A stretch of 29,762 nt of DNA from UBA3496 sp964558115 (GCA_964558115.1 CAZLCI010000022.1:1-29762), one strand, 5' to 3'. Numbered from the stretch's first letter, positions 1 to 9,207 are shown. Notes: generated from the letters alone by a model not told the origin. Translations and numbers: made by a program.

Positions 1-443
1 CGATTAGGAGAAAAGCTTGAAACTGATAAATTTCCAAAAATTTCTTTTCCAAATTCAAGCGGGACTCTAATTCCGCTTCTAATACCTCGTTTAAGAACAA
101 TTTCATCTTCTCCAAAACGAAGCTTCTTTGATAAATCTTCATAAACAATATAGCGTACATTTTGATAATTTTTTTTAAACCAGCCGAGAGTCGCTCCCTC
201 TATGGGGATATCATTGTGTGGATAACTTAGAGTTTTACTTCCTGAAGTAATGTTAGTCCAGGTGCATGTTTTGCCATCAAGATTTTCAAGTGTTAGTGCC
301 GTATGATCCAAAGGAAAGATTGCTCTTAATTCAACAGCTAAACGTCCTAAAACAACATCTAAATCCAGGCTAGAATTTAGAATATGTCCTACCTTTTGAA
401 CTATTCCATAACGTTCGTTAGTTGAAAGAGTATGAATCGTCAA
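1..443 (-). CDS. GAF-domain regulator or sensor kinase, N-terminal part only
   Basis: An open frame reads from a TTG start at 443 off the left edge, giving 147 residues of an incomplete protein. An AGGAG ribosome binding site lies just upstream of the TTG. The translation starts with a short helix (about residues 8-40, containing VQKVGHILNSSLDLDVVLGR) and continues into an alpha/beta fold with a TxGWF-like turn and a late RSGIRVPLEF strand, the layout of a GAF domain. GAF domains bind small ligands or cofactors. At this position they usually precede a sigma-54 activator (FhlA/NorR type), a histidine kinase or a GGDEF domain. The effector domain lies outside the window, so the output function cannot be given. 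The gene is divergent from hemW. Confidence 0.6.
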   Translation of the reverse strand, partial: MTIHTLSTNERYGIVQKVGHILNSSLDLDVVLGRLAVELRAIFPLDHTALTLENLDGKTCTWTNITSGSKTLSYPHNDIPIEGATLGWFKKNYQNVRYIVYEDLSKKLRFGEDEIVLKRGIRSGIRVPLEFGKEIFGNLSVSSFSPN

Positions 444-519
444 GTCTGCGTACTCCTTTTAACTTGTATTTAAAAATTGATTAAACAATAATTTATAGTA
501 ATTCTATTTTTTTGTATCT

Positions 520-548
520 ATAATAATTTTTTACCATTTTAGGTTCAA
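520..548 (-). promoter_or_regulatory. Sigma-70-type promoter for the GAF-domain gene
   Basis: On the minus strand, TTGAAC (548-543) and TATTAT (525-520) are separated by exactly 17 bases. They lie about 75 bases upstream of the TTG start at 443. The surrounding region is very AT-rich, so chance matches are likely; this is a candidate only. Confidence 0.4.
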
Positions 549-582
549 TCAATACAATAATATTAAACTAGAGGGCTCGAGA

Positions 583-1761
583 TTGCCAGAAAAAGAAAAT
601 CCAATTTCATTATATTTTCATATTCCATTCTGTACAGCAAAATGTGGATATTGTGATTTTAATTCTTATGAATTACAAAACCTTATAGAAAGAAAACAAG
701 TACATGATAAAAATTGGGCTTCCGAATATACAGATGCTTTAATTATTGAGATTGAAGGAAGAGTTGAAGAATTACAACTTACAGGAAGAAAAGTTCAGTC
801 AGTTTTTTTTGGTGGAGGAACACCTTCATTATTTCCCTCAAAAGAAATTAAAAAAATTTTGTTAGCCTCTAGAAAACTTTTTGATTTTATTCCTCAAACA
901 GAAATTTCTCTCGAAGCAAATCCGAATTCATCCGATTATGATTTATTTAAGGGATTAAAAGAAATAGGAATTAACCGTATAAGTTTTGGCGTTCAATCAT
1001 TTAACAACAGACTTTTAAAAAATTTAGATAGAATCCATTCTGGAAAAGACGCAAAAAAAGCTTTTTATTTAGCAAGGGACGCAGGATTTGAAAATATTTC
1101 TATTGATTTAATGTTCGGAATTCCCTTTCAGACTAAAGAAATTGCTAATGATGATTTACAAAACGCTATTGAGTTAAGTCCTGAACACATTTCTGCATAT
1201 GAACTCACTATAGAATCCGGTACTTCATTCCACGCACTTCACATGAAAGGAGAATTAGATGGATTGATAAGTGAAAATCTTAGTTTAGAAATGTGGGAAA
1301 TGAGAGATAAAATGCTTCATGATGCAGGTTATCAACAATATGAAATAAGTAATTTTGCAAAATCAGGATTCCGTTGTAAACATAATTTAAATTACTGGAA
1401 ACGAGGTGATTATTTAGGAATTGGCGCAGGAGCACACTCTCTTATAGAGAATCAACGTATTTGGAATCATCTGCGCCCAGATACATATATTAAAAATTCT
1501 CAAACACCAACTGCAGGAGAAGAAAAAATGGAAGACATAAAAAAGATTCTAGGAGAGTCTTTAATGTTAGGACTACGACTAAAAGAAGGTGTTTCATTAC
1601 TAGAATTGAAAAAAAAGACTGGTTTTGACAGTGAAATTTTATTTCAAAAAAACTTTGAAGATTTTTATAAAAAAAAATTACTAATTAAAGATGGTCAAAA
1701 ATTGAAGCTAACAAAAAAGGGAATGCTTTTATCTAATCAAATTTTCTCATCTCTACTATAA
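583..1761 (+). CDS. hemW: HemW, radical SAM heme chaperone
   Basis: The 392-residue protein opens with the radical SAM cluster motif CTAKCGYCDF (Cys17, Cys21, Cys24), followed by FFGGGTPSLF near residue 75, the SAM-binding glycine-rich turn. The C-terminal half has NYWKRGDYLGIGAGAHS, characteristic of the HemW branch. HemW binds a 4Fe-4S cluster and heme and delivers heme to respiratory enzymes. It is often mis-annotated as oxygen-independent coproporphyrinogen oxidase (HemN), from which it differs in length and cluster surroundings. The start is TTG at 583 behind a GAGGG ribosome binding site. It is convergent with rqcH, with only 12 bases between the stops. Confidence 0.9.
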   Translation: MPEKENPISLYFHIPFCTAKCGYCDFNSYELQNLIERKQVHDKNWASEYTDALIIEIEGRVEELQLTGRKVQSVFFGGGTPSLFPSKEIKKILLASRKLFDFIPQTEISLEANPNSSDYDLFKGLKEIGINRISFGVQSFNNRLLKNLDRIHSGKDAKKAFYLARDAGFENISIDLMFGIPFQTKEIANDDLQNAIELSPEHISAYELTIESGTSFHALHMKGELDGLISENLSLEMWEMRDKMLHDAGYQQYEISNFAKSGFRCKHNLNYWKRGDYLGIGAGAHSLIENQRIWNHLRPDTYIKNSQTPTAGEEKMEDIKKILGESLMLGLRLKEGVSLLELKKKTGFDSEILFQKNFEDFYKKKLLIKDGQKLKLTKKGMLLSNQIFSSLL

Positions 1762-1773
1762 TTCATGAATTTT

Positions 1774-3492
1774 TTATCTGAAAGATTTTACTAATTTTTC
1801 GCCTATTTCAGGAGATGCAAGTATAGTCTTATGTTGTTTGAAAACGACTTTTCCAAAATTATTGCCTTGTGGTCTTCTTAAATTTTCAAAAGGCAGATAA
1901 CTTACCCTAACCTTAATATTTTCTTTAGACTTAGAATAGAAAGCGGCAATAGACGCTGCCTGTAATATCATTTTCGACTTATAATCCTTTTTTTTATGTT
2001 TTTCTTCTCCTCTTAACAAAACATGACTTCCTGACACATCTCTAGCATGGAACCACAAATCATCCTTATTACCTAAATTTCTCAGTATCATTTCATTTCC
2101 AAGAGCATTCTTTCCTGCAAAAATTTCATAACCTTCTGGAAATTTAAAATAAAAATATGGTTTAATTTTTTCTATCTTGCTTCGAAGTTTCGTTTTTTCC
2201 TCAGAATATTTTAGCTTAAGAAATTCAGAACTGTTTTCTAAATCAGAAAAATCAATCATAGATTTAGTTTCTTCTATAGCCAAAAGTATAGTTTTTAAAA
2301 AAATGATTTCTTCTTTAATCATCTCGAAACGTTTCTTTCCAATACTTCTCATACGTTTATATTTCTTATACTTTTTATAAAAACATTCTGCGTTCTTTAT
2401 TAAAGAAAATCTTGGATTTATAACAATTTCAACTGTATCGTTTCCTTCTATCGCTTGAAAAGAATTGTATTTTGGAGAGATATTTCCAAGATTCGAAATA
2501 ATCAAATCTCCCTTTTTTTTAAATATTTTATATGCTTTAGATTTCTCGAGATCTAATCTTATCTGATTTTTTGTCTTCACTTTTCTCTTAATTTTAGACA
2601 GTAAAAAGCTAGTTAATTTCTTCTTTTTATAAATTAAATCAAGGTCATCTTGTAGTCTTGAAAAATAGATTTCAGCCGCATCGTTCATTCTTTCAAATAA
2701 CTGAAATTTATAGGGCGATTTTAATAGCTTTCCATAAGCGAACAAATTTTCTGCGCCATTATTTTCAGAAAAAATAATGGCGGGACTAAAAGAAGAAGAA
2801 ATATAGGAATTTTTGATTTGTTTGAATAAATAAGGCAAATCTTTATTGTTAGTCGAAATAATTTCTGCAAAGACCGGGCTTATGGCTAAAATGTTTTTCA
2901 CTAATAAATCTTGAAATAGTTTTAAGTTTGCATCGTCTTTTTTCATTCCAAGCAAAGTCTTTTTAAAAGACATCTCATCTATTTCATCAAGAGATTTTTT
3001 CTTATGTAGAGGTGGAAGAGTATATTTAGAACCCTTAATATTCGATAGATTCCTACTACCACTTCTCCTCTTAATGGAGTCTATTATTTCACCAGTTTGT
3101 CCATTTAAAAGTAATATATTATTTGAAAGGCCTAAAAATTCAATTATTAATGCATATGATTTTTGCTGTTGAGATTTTGTGACAAATGATATTTGAATAA
3201 TTCGTTCCCATTTTCCGGTATGTATATTAGTGATAATTGAACCTTCTAAATATTTTTTTAAATTTTGTATAAAATTCGTTTTTTTCTTTACAGAAATTAG
3301 TTTCTTGCTGGTTAAATACAAACGAGACAATTTATTATCCGCAGAAATCAACAAATTATAATCACGACCTTTTTTAGAATAAAATTGTAGGATAAAACAA
3401 AATCTTCCAACCTCTCTTACCTGAGATAATTTACTCTGGTTTATCAATGGATATATTTCATCACAGATCGCCCTAACAACAAATGCATCCAT
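1774..3492 (-). CDS. rqcH: RqcH / NFACT-family ribosome quality-control factor
   Basis: The 572-residue protein has the NFACT architecture: an N-terminal NFACT-N domain (MDAFVVRAICDEI start), a helix-hairpin-helix segment near residues 203-210 (LAISPVFAEII), a lysine-rich coiled-coil middle, and a C-terminal NFACT-R domain with DLWFHARDVSGSHVLLRG. Family members bind the 50S subunit carrying a stalled peptidyl-tRNA and recruit tRNA-Ala for C-terminal alanine tailing. Older annotations call the family fibronectin-binding protein (FbpA). The Asp-Arg pair important in characterised homologues appears here as Glu96-Arg97 (KWERII). It stands alone on the minus strand, divergent from yicC. Confidence 0.88.
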   Translation of the reverse strand: MDAFVVRAICDEIYPLINQSKLSQVREVGRFCFILQFYSKKGRDYNLLISADNKLSRLYLTSKKLISVKKKTNFIQNLKKYLEGSIITNIHTGKWERIIQISFVTKSQQQKSYALIIEFLGLSNNILLLNGQTGEIIDSIKRRSGSRNLSNIKGSKYTLPPLHKKKSLDEIDEMSFKKTLLGMKKDDANLKLFQDLLVKNILAISPVFAEIISTNNKDLPYLFKQIKNSYISSSFSPAIIFSENNGAENLFAYGKLLKSPYKFQLFERMNDAAEIYFSRLQDDLDLIYKKKKLTSFLLSKIKRKVKTKNQIRLDLEKSKAYKIFKKKGDLIISNLGNISPKYNSFQAIEGNDTVEIVINPRFSLIKNAECFYKKYKKYKRMRSIGKKRFEMIKEEIIFLKTILLAIEETKSMIDFSDLENSSEFLKLKYSEEKTKLRSKIEKIKPYFYFKFPEGYEIFAGKNALGNEMILRNLGNKDDLWFHARDVSGSHVLLRGEEKHKKKDYKSKMILQAASIAAFYSKSKENIKVRVSYLPFENLRRPQGNNFGKVVFKQHKTILASPEIGEKLVKSFR

Positions 3493-3591
3493 AATCTCTG
3501 CTCATATAAATTATTAAAAATAAAAAACAGTACTTAAAAATTCAACCTTAGTGTAAACTTTTTGTAATGATAACTATAACAAAGGAAATTT

Positions 3592-4470
3592 ATGTCGTCT
3601 AAAAGCATGACTGGTTACGGAAATTCAGAATTTTTTTTAAAAAATGGTGATTCCATATGTATTGAAATTCGGTCTGTTAACCATCGATTTCTTGAAATTG
3701 CAGTTAAAGGACCAAGGTGGATCATATCTTTAGAAAACGAAATAAGAGAAAAGATAAAGAAAAGTTTTTCAAGAGGAAGATTTGACGTATATATAACGCA
3801 TCTAAAAGAGTCAGTTCAAAAAACTAATTTAAACTCTAAATCAACAGAAATTTTGCTTAAATCACTTCAAAAATTACAAAATGAACTCGATATTGAAGGA
3901 AAAATAGATTTAAATTTAATTTCCCAATTTCAAGAATTTCTAAAGCCTTCAGAAGCTGAAATACATCTAGATAAAATAAGAATTAATTTAATGAAGACTC
4001 TTTCAAGATCTCTCTCAAATTTAAGAACTATGCGAATAAAAGAAGGCAATGAACTCCATAAAGATGTAGATAAAAATCTAAAAAAAATAGTTTTGAATCT
4101 AAAAAAAATAGAAGGTTTCTTTCCAAAGGCTAGACAAAAAATGCAAGAAAGATCGGAATTGAGAATCTTGAAACTATTTAAAAAAATTGAGATTAACCCA
4201 AACAGACTGGAACAAGAATTAATTATAGCCGGAGAAAAGGGAGATATAAGCGAAGAATTGAGTCGCTTTTATAGTCATATAAATCAATTTCAAAAAACTC
4301 TGTCTTCAAACAGTCCATCAGGAAGAAAATTGGATTTTCTCGTTCAAGAGATGAACAGAGAAATCAACACGACAGCCGCCAAATCTATCGACTCAAATCT
4401 TTCGAAACATGCTGTTGAAATAAAGATTCTTCTAGAGAAAATTAAAGAACAGGTTCAAAATATAGAATGA
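3592..4470 (+). CDS. yicC: YicC/YloC-family endoribonuclease
   Basis: This 292-residue protein starts MSSKSMTGYGNSEF, the family's SMTGYG signature. It has the conserved IEIRSVNHRFLEI segment around residues 24-37 and ends with the DUF1732 block (GRKLDFLVQEMNREINTTAA, with a following KS). YicC/YloC proteins are small-RNA- and stem-loop-cleaving endoribonucleases. The ATG at 3592 follows AAAGGAAATTT. Its TGA stop overlaps the gmk start (ATGA, 4467-4470), so the two are probably translationally coupled. A yicC-gmk pairing is common in bacteria and supports both calls. Confidence 0.92.
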   Translation: MSSKSMTGYGNSEFFLKNGDSICIEIRSVNHRFLEIAVKGPRWIISLENEIREKIKKSFSRGRFDVYITHLKESVQKTNLNSKSTEILLKSLQKLQNELDIEGKIDLNLISQFQEFLKPSEAEIHLDKIRINLMKTLSRSLSNLRTMRIKEGNELHKDVDKNLKKIVLNLKKIEGFFPKARQKMQERSELRILKLFKKIEINPNRLEQELIIAGEKGDISEELSRFYSHINQFQKTLSSNSPSGRKLDFLVQEMNREINTTAAKSIDSNLSKHAVEIKILLEKIKEQVQNIE

Positions 4471-5039
4471 GTAAGCAGAAAAAAGGTCATGTTTTTATTT
4501 TGTCTTCACCTTCAGGTGGAGGGAAATCCACACTCATCCAAAATGTATTAACTTGCTTTCCAAAATTAACTCATTCAATTAGTTCGACTTCACGTCTTCC
4601 AAGAGAAACTGAAACAGAAGGAGTCCATTATTTTTTCTTGTCGGAAGAAGAATTTAAAAAAAAGATAAAATCAGGCGGATTCGCTGAGTGGGCAAAAGTT
4701 TTTGATAATTTTTACGGAACTCCTTTAGAAAATATAGGAAAAGAACTATCAAGAGGTAATAGTTTAATTATGGACTTAGATGTTCAGGGAGCGATGCAAT
4801 TAAAAAAGAACTTTCCAGAAGCCATATTAATTTTTATCCTACCACCATCAATGGATGAATTAAAAAAAAGACTTGTTAGCCGCGGAACTGAGTCAAAAGA
4901 AGAAATAAATAAACGTTTAGAAATTGCAAAAATTGAAATTGCACAAAAAAATAACTATGATTACATAGTTACTAACGAAAAGATTGAAGTTGCAACTAGC
5001 GAATTAATTAAAATAATAAAAAGAAAAATTAATTCTTAA
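4467..5039 (+). CDS. gmk: Guanylate kinase
   Basis: The 190-residue protein phosphorylates GMP to GDP with ATP in purine nucleotide synthesis. It has the P-loop SSPSGGGKSTL near residues 13-23, the GMP-binding SSTSRLPRETETEGVHYFF segment, EWAKVFDNFYGTP in the nucleotide-binding region, and LDVQGAMQL. Its length matches the family. It overlaps yicC by 4 bases and is followed 13 bases later by coaBC. The usual intervening rpoZ (omega subunit) is absent here. Confidence 0.95.
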   Translation: MSKQKKGHVFILSSPSGGGKSTLIQNVLTCFPKLTHSISSTSRLPRETETEGVHYFFLSEEEFKKKIKSGGFAEWAKVFDNFYGTPLENIGKELSRGNSLIMDLDVQGAMQLKKNFPEAILIFILPPSMDELKKRLVSRGTESKEEINKRLEIAKIEIAQKNNYDYIVTNEKIEVATSELIKIIKRKINS

Positions 5040-5052
5040 TAAGGATAGATTT

Positions 5053-6285
5053 TTGCAAAATAAAAAAGAAAAGTCTCCTTTATTCAAAAAAAAGATAGTC
5101 CTCGCAATATCGGGAGGAATTGCAGCTTATAAATCATTAGAACTTGCAAGACTTCTAACGCATGATGGAGCTGAAGTACAAACTGTTCTTACCCAAAATG
5201 CTCTTTCTTTTGTTCAGCCACTTCCTTTTGAAATTTTGACAGGAATTAGCCCTATAACAAAACTTATCCCCATTGAAAAAAATTCTTCTTCAGGCAATAT
5301 TCCCCATATAACATTAACGGAAAATACGGATTTAATTATTATTGCTCCAGCAACTGCAAATTTAATCGGCAAATTCGCACAAGGAATTGGAGATGATTTT
5401 GTTTCAACCTTGCTTTTTTCGGTAAAAAATAAAGTTTTAATAGCTCCCGCGATGAACCCTAGAATGTGGTCTAGCAAACCTGTTCAAAAAAATATCGAAA
5501 CACTGAAAAACAACGGCCATGTGGTAATGAATCCAGGCGATGGTCTAATGGCAAGTTCTGAAGAAGTTCATGGAGTCGGAAGAATGCCTGAACCGTTGGA
5601 AATTCTTCATGCTACTCGAGAAATTTTAGGAAAAGAACAAGATTTAACAGGAAAAAGAATACTAGTTACCGCAGGACCAACTCAAGAAAAAATTGACGCT
5701 GTTAGGTATTTATCTAATCGCTCTAGTGGAAAAATGGGGTATAGCATCGCAAAGAATGCTTTTGATAGAGGTGCAGATGTTATCCTAATTTCTGGACCTG
5801 TCACAATTCCGAAATTATCTGGACCAAAAACTATACAAATTCAAACCGCCGAACAAATGAAAAATGCTATTTTTGAGCACTGGTCTAAAATAGATGTGGT
5901 AATTATGGCCGCAGCTGTATCTGACCATAAACCTTCAAATCCGAGCAAAGAAAAAAGTAAAAAAATGGGAACAGATTTATCATTAGAATTGGAAGAAACA
6001 GAAGATATTTTAAGCAAAATGGGCAAAATGAAAAAAAAACAGATTTTAATAGGGTTTGCTGCCGAAACTTCTAATTTATTAGAAAATGCAAAAATTAAAT
6101 TAAAGAATAAAAATTTAGACCTTATAGTTGCAAACAAAGTTTCTGGCCCAGAAGATGCAATGGGTTCAGATGAATCTAGTGCAATTTTAATAAACTCAAA
6201 AGAACAAGAGTACAAATTAAAGAAAACAAAAAAAATACTTTTAGCCGATAAAATACTAGACCATTTAGTAAAATATTTAATATAA
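5053..6285 (+). CDS. coaBC: Bifunctional phosphopantothenoylcysteine decarboxylase/synthetase
   Basis: This 410-residue CoA-biosynthesis enzyme joins 4'-phosphopantothenate to cysteine (CoaB, C-terminal) and decarboxylates the product (CoaC, N-terminal flavoprotein). The CoaC half shows AISGGIAAYKSLELARLL, the NIPHITL histidine motif and APAMNPRMW. The CoaB half starts near residue 197 with ILVTAGPTQEKIDAVRYLSN, SSGKMGYSIA and IMAAAVSDHKP, with lysines after it. The substrate-clamp loop, often LACGxxGxGRM, reads MASSEEVHGVGRM, so the usual Cys is replaced by Ser with two extra residues; Ser-containing versions exist in other phyla. TTG start with AAGGA ribosome binding site; third gene of the yicC-gmk-coaBC-udg run. 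Confidence 0.93.
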   Translation: MQNKKEKSPLFKKKIVLAISGGIAAYKSLELARLLTHDGAEVQTVLTQNALSFVQPLPFEILTGISPITKLIPIEKNSSSGNIPHITLTENTDLIIIAPATANLIGKFAQGIGDDFVSTLLFSVKNKVLIAPAMNPRMWSSKPVQKNIETLKNNGHVVMNPGDGLMASSEEVHGVGRMPEPLEILHATREILGKEQDLTGKRILVTAGPTQEKIDAVRYLSNRSSGKMGYSIAKNAFDRGADVILISGPVTIPKLSGPKTIQIQTAEQMKNAIFEHWSKIDVVIMAAAVSDHKPSNPSKEKSKKMGTDLSLELEETEDILSKMGKMKKKQILIGFAAETSNLLENAKIKLKNKNLDLIVANKVSGPEDAMGSDESSAILINSKEQEYKLKKTKKILLADKILDHLVKYLI

Positions 6286-6306
6286 AACATTTTTAAGGAT
6301 TTTCTT

Positions 6307-7077
6307 TTGAACCTAGAAAAAAAAGTTACGGATTCTCTGATTGCCTATCTTGAAGATTTAAAATCCTTTAATGTAAATTTTATAGCCCTAAAGAATGAAA
6401 TGAGTGCTGACCAAGTTCAATTTTCCAAAAAAGAAACAAAAAATAGCAAAGGATTAGATATGAAAACTCCAAAATTGCCTTTCGATCCAGATAAAAAAAT
6501 GGAATTAGAAGAGCTTTCAAATGCGATTGAAAATTGTATGCGTTGTAAGTTAGGAGACACAAGAAACCATTTAGTCTTTGGAAGCGGTAGTAAAAACGCA
6601 AAACTCGTAATTATTGGAGAAGCTCCTGGTGCAGAGGAGGACAAACAAGGAGTCCCTTTCGTTGGCAGAGCAGGACAAATGTTAACAAAAATGATTGAAA
6701 ACGTAATTGAAGTTCCAAGACAAGAAGTATTTATTTGCAATATTTTAAAATGTAGACCTCCTGAAAACAGAAATCCTGAAGAAGACGAAATTTCATGTTG
6801 TGAACCATATTTAAAAAAACAACTAGAGATTATCAATCCCAAACTTATTCTTACTCTAGGGAAATTTGCATCTCAATGGTTACTTCAATCTGACACACCT
6901 ATAAGTAAATTAAGAGGGAGATTTTCTTCATATCATGGAATCCCATGCCTTCCTACTTTCCATCCTGCATATTTATTGCGAAATGCAAAACAGAAAAAAT
7001 TCGTACATGAAGACTTGTTAAAAGTGAAAGAAGTTTACCATAAGAATCTTGTCCCAAAAATAGAATTAAATCTTTAA
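6307..7077 (+). CDS. Type 4 uracil-DNA glycosylase (4Fe-4S)
   Basis: The 256-residue protein excises uracil from DNA in base-excision repair. Family 4 motifs are all visible: GEAPGAEED near residue 104, GVPFVGRAGQML near 115, KCRPPENRNP near 148, and LPTFHPAYLLRN near 215, which holds the second active-site block. Candidate iron-sulfur ligands are Cys77 and Cys80 (CMRC), Cys149 and Cys164 or Cys165. About 70 N-terminal residues precede the core domain, longer than minimal archaeal enzymes but common in bacteria. TTG start behind AAGGAT; last gene of the run beginning at yicC. Older annotations call this family SPO1 DNA polymerase-related. Confidence 0.92.
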   Translation: MNLEKKVTDSLIAYLEDLKSFNVNFIALKNEMSADQVQFSKKETKNSKGLDMKTPKLPFDPDKKMELEELSNAIENCMRCKLGDTRNHLVFGSGSKNAKLVIIGEAPGAEEDKQGVPFVGRAGQMLTKMIENVIEVPRQEVFICNILKCRPPENRNPEEDEISCCEPYLKKQLEIINPKLILTLGKFASQWLLQSDTPISKLRGRFSSYHGIPCLPTFHPAYLLRNAKQKKFVHEDLLKVKEVYHKNLVPKIELNL

Positions 7078-7089
7078 AAATAAAGATTT
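7068..7089. terminator. Bidirectional terminator between udg and rarA
   Basis: A 9-bp perfect stem (7068-7076 with 7081-7089) closes an AAAA loop. A T-rich stretch follows on the plus strand (from 7090) and a weaker one on the minus strand. It lies exactly between the convergent stops of the uracil-DNA glycosylase and rarA genes. The stem is AT-rich, so its strength is uncertain. Confidence 0.5.
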
Positions 7090-7090
7090 T

Positions 7091-8566
7091 CTATTTTTTC
7101 CTTTTTTTCAAAGGCATAGCAGGGTCTGATGATCTGTGGTCAAATTCTGAAACTATATTTTTACTTTGAAGTTCTTCTTTTTGAGAATCCGTTAAAATGT
7201 TTTTTTTAATATTCATCCTATTCTTAACTTCCTCTTCAAAACCCCTATGAGTTGGATGATAAAAAGTAAGAAAATTTATTTCTTCGGGAAGACCTTCCAT
7301 TTCAACAAATGAAGAAACAGATGAATGGGCATGTTGATACCCTTCTCCATATCCAATTTCTTTCAGAAATTCCGTAGGTGCATTTCTTAGATGCAAAGGA
7401 ACAGGTTTTAATGGGTACTTTTGTATTGCATCCTGTACATTTAAATATGCGCGGTACACTGAATCGCTTTTTGGGGCCTGCGCAAGATAAATAGTTGCTT
7501 GAGCAATAGCTAATTTACCTTCAGGAAGTCCTATAAACTCAAAAGCTCTCTGCGCAGAAATCACAATATGCAACGCATTTGGATCAGCCATTCCCACATC
7601 TTCTGAAGCAAATCGAACAAGTCTTCTTAAGATATACATCGGATCTTCTCCAGCCTCTATCATTCTTCCCAGCCAATATAATGCTGCATCAGGATTTGAA
7701 GACCGTAAAGTTTTATGAAACGCACTGATTAAATTATAATGCTCATCTCCAGACTTATCATGAAGTAAAGTTTTCTGTTGAATAATTTCTAAAATCTGAT
7801 CTACTGTAAGTTTCATAACTACGTTCTTCTCTTTTTTTGGATTCGATTCATATAAAACAAAATTAGAAACTAATTCGAGAATATTTAAAGATGCTCGAGC
7901 ATCACCATTTGAGAAATTAGCTATGCTATAAAAAAATTTATCCTCTACTTCAAAATTCCATTCGCCTAAACCACGAGTTCTATCTGTTAAAGCTCTTTTA
8001 AGAACGCCAACAATATCTTCTTCATCCAATTGTTTCAGAATAAAAACCTGAGACCGGGACAGAAGAGGAGAAATAATTTCAAATGATGGATTTTCTGTTG
8101 TAGCACCAATTAAAACAATAGCACCATCTTCAACTGATGGAAGAAGTGCATCCTGTTGCGCTTTATTAAATCGATGAATTTCATCTATGAATAAAATACA
8201 GCGAGTTCCACTTTTTTTTAGCTTTTTTGCATCTGACAGTGCTATTCGTAATTCTTTAAGTCCATGCAAAACTGCACTTATTTCGATAAAAAGAGAATTT
8301 GTGTTTTTAGCAATAATTCGGGCTATTGTAGTTTTTCCCGTACCTGGTGGTCCCCATAATATCAAACTACTATAACTATCATTTTCAATTTCATTACGTA
8401 AAATCTTTCCTTTTCCCAATAAATGTTCTTGCCCGACAATTTCCTCTAAATTTTCAGGACGCATTTTTTCAGCTAAAGGAATCAAAATACTCTTATTTAC
8501 ATTTCTTTCATTTGAAAAATTAGAAACGTCTTTTTTATTTACAGTAGGTTTAAATAATTCATCCAT
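7091..8566 (-). CDS. rarA: RarA/MgsA replication-associated AAA+ ATPase
   Basis: The 491-residue protein acts on stalled or gapped replication forks. Walker A is GPPGTGKT (residues 72-79) and Walker B is FIDEIHRF (DEIH at 128-131). Sensor 1 is GATTENPSF, and the C-terminal MgsA tetramerisation part contains EAGEDPMYILRRLVRFASED and the GY(G/Q)YAH-like block GYGEGYQHAHSS. Residues 1-30 are a divergent extension ahead of LAEKMRPENLEEIVGQEHLL. It starts with ATG at 8566 behind an AGGA site. The gene stands alone, convergent with the uracil-DNA glycosylase gene and divergent from purE. Confidence 0.93.
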   Translation of the reverse strand: MDELFKPTVNKKDVSNFSNERNVNKSILIPLAEKMRPENLEEIVGQEHLLGKGKILRNEIENDSYSSLILWGPPGTGKTTIARIIAKNTNSLFIEISAVLHGLKELRIALSDAKKLKKSGTRCILFIDEIHRFNKAQQDALLPSVEDGAIVLIGATTENPSFEIISPLLSRSQVFILKQLDEEDIVGVLKRALTDRTRGLGEWNFEVEDKFFYSIANFSNGDARASLNILELVSNFVLYESNPKKEKNVVMKLTVDQILEIIQQKTLLHDKSGDEHYNLISAFHKTLRSSNPDAALYWLGRMIEAGEDPMYILRRLVRFASEDVGMADPNALHIVISAQRAFEFIGLPEGKLAIAQATIYLAQAPKSDSVYRAYLNVQDAIQKYPLKPVPLHLRNAPTEFLKEIGYGEGYQHAHSSVSSFVEMEGLPEEINFLTFYHPTHRGFEEEVKNRMNIKKNILTDSQKEELQSKNIVSEFDHRSSDPAMPLKKRKK

Positions 8567-8709
8567 CTATTTTTCCTAAGAAAAAACTCTTTTTTAAAAT
8601 TCGGCTTAACCTTTACTAAATTTTACCTCATTATAGAGAGAATTTTCTTTTTTTTTAATTGCTTAAGTTTTTTAAAATTTCAAAACTAACATTAAAGGAT
8701 CGTAATAGA

Positions 8710-9207
8710 ATGGATAATATTTTAGTCGGTATTCTAATGGGCAGTAAGAGTGATGCAGAAGTTATGTTGAAGGGCAAAGAAATTCTCGATGAATTAGAAA
8801 TCGGTTCAGAAGTAAGAATTTTATCTGCTCACAGAACTCCTAAAGAATTACATGAATACGTTGAAAAAGCACCCAAAAAAGGCGTAAAGATTTTTATAGC
8901 GGGTGCTGGAATGTCTGCTCATTTAGCTGGCGTGGTAGGAGCGTCTACTAATTTGCCAGTAATTGGTGTTCCAATTAATAGTTCGTCTTTAGGTGGAGTA
9001 GATGCGCTTCTTTCAACAATTCAAATGCCTCCTGGAATTCCTGTAGCAACAATGGGCATTGGCTCTGCGGGTGCAAGAAATGCTGCTCTTTTTGCAGCTA
9101 GAGTTTTAGCTTTAGAAGATTCAAAAATATCAGAAAGATATAATATTTTTGTAGAAAAACAAAAACAAAAAGTTTTAGATTCAGATCGATCTATACAAAA
9201 CAACTAA
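8710..9207 (+). CDS. purE: 5-(carboxyamino)imidazole ribonucleotide mutase PurE
   Basis: The 165-residue enzyme interconverts N5-CAIR and CAIR in purine synthesis. Motifs are LMGSKSDAEVM, SAHRTPKELHEY, GAGMSAHLAGVVGA and LLSTIQMPPGIPVATMGIG, all near-canonical. SAHRTP points to the class I (N5-CAIR mutase) form, which needs PurK; no purK is in the window. The open frame extends 17 codons further upstream (to 8659), but the AAAGGAT site before ATG 8710 and family alignment favour the start given. It is followed within a few bases by the Sua5-type gene. Confidence 0.93.
   Translation: MDNILVGILMGSKSDAEVMLKGKEILDELEIGSEVRILSAHRTPKELHEYVEKAPKKGVKIFIAGAGMSAHLAGVVGASTNLPVIGVPINSSSLGGVDALLSTIQMPPGIPVATMGIGSAGARNAALFAARVLALEDSKISERYNIFVEKQKQKVLDSDRSIQNN

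Noticed and set aside
1758..1772. AATTCATGAATT palindrome with T-run as terminator between hemW and rqcH
   Set aside because: The stem has no loop and is AT-only; it overlaps the hemW stop region and is too weak to call.
5841..6290. 149-codon minus-strand frame inside coaBC
   Set aside because: It is antisense to the conserved CoaB domain, with phenylalanine- and serine-rich composition typical of shadows of AT-rich genes.
8659..8709. Upstream extension of purE
   Set aside because: PurE proteins begin close to the MGSKSD block; the extra 17 residues are low-complexity and lack a ribosome binding site.
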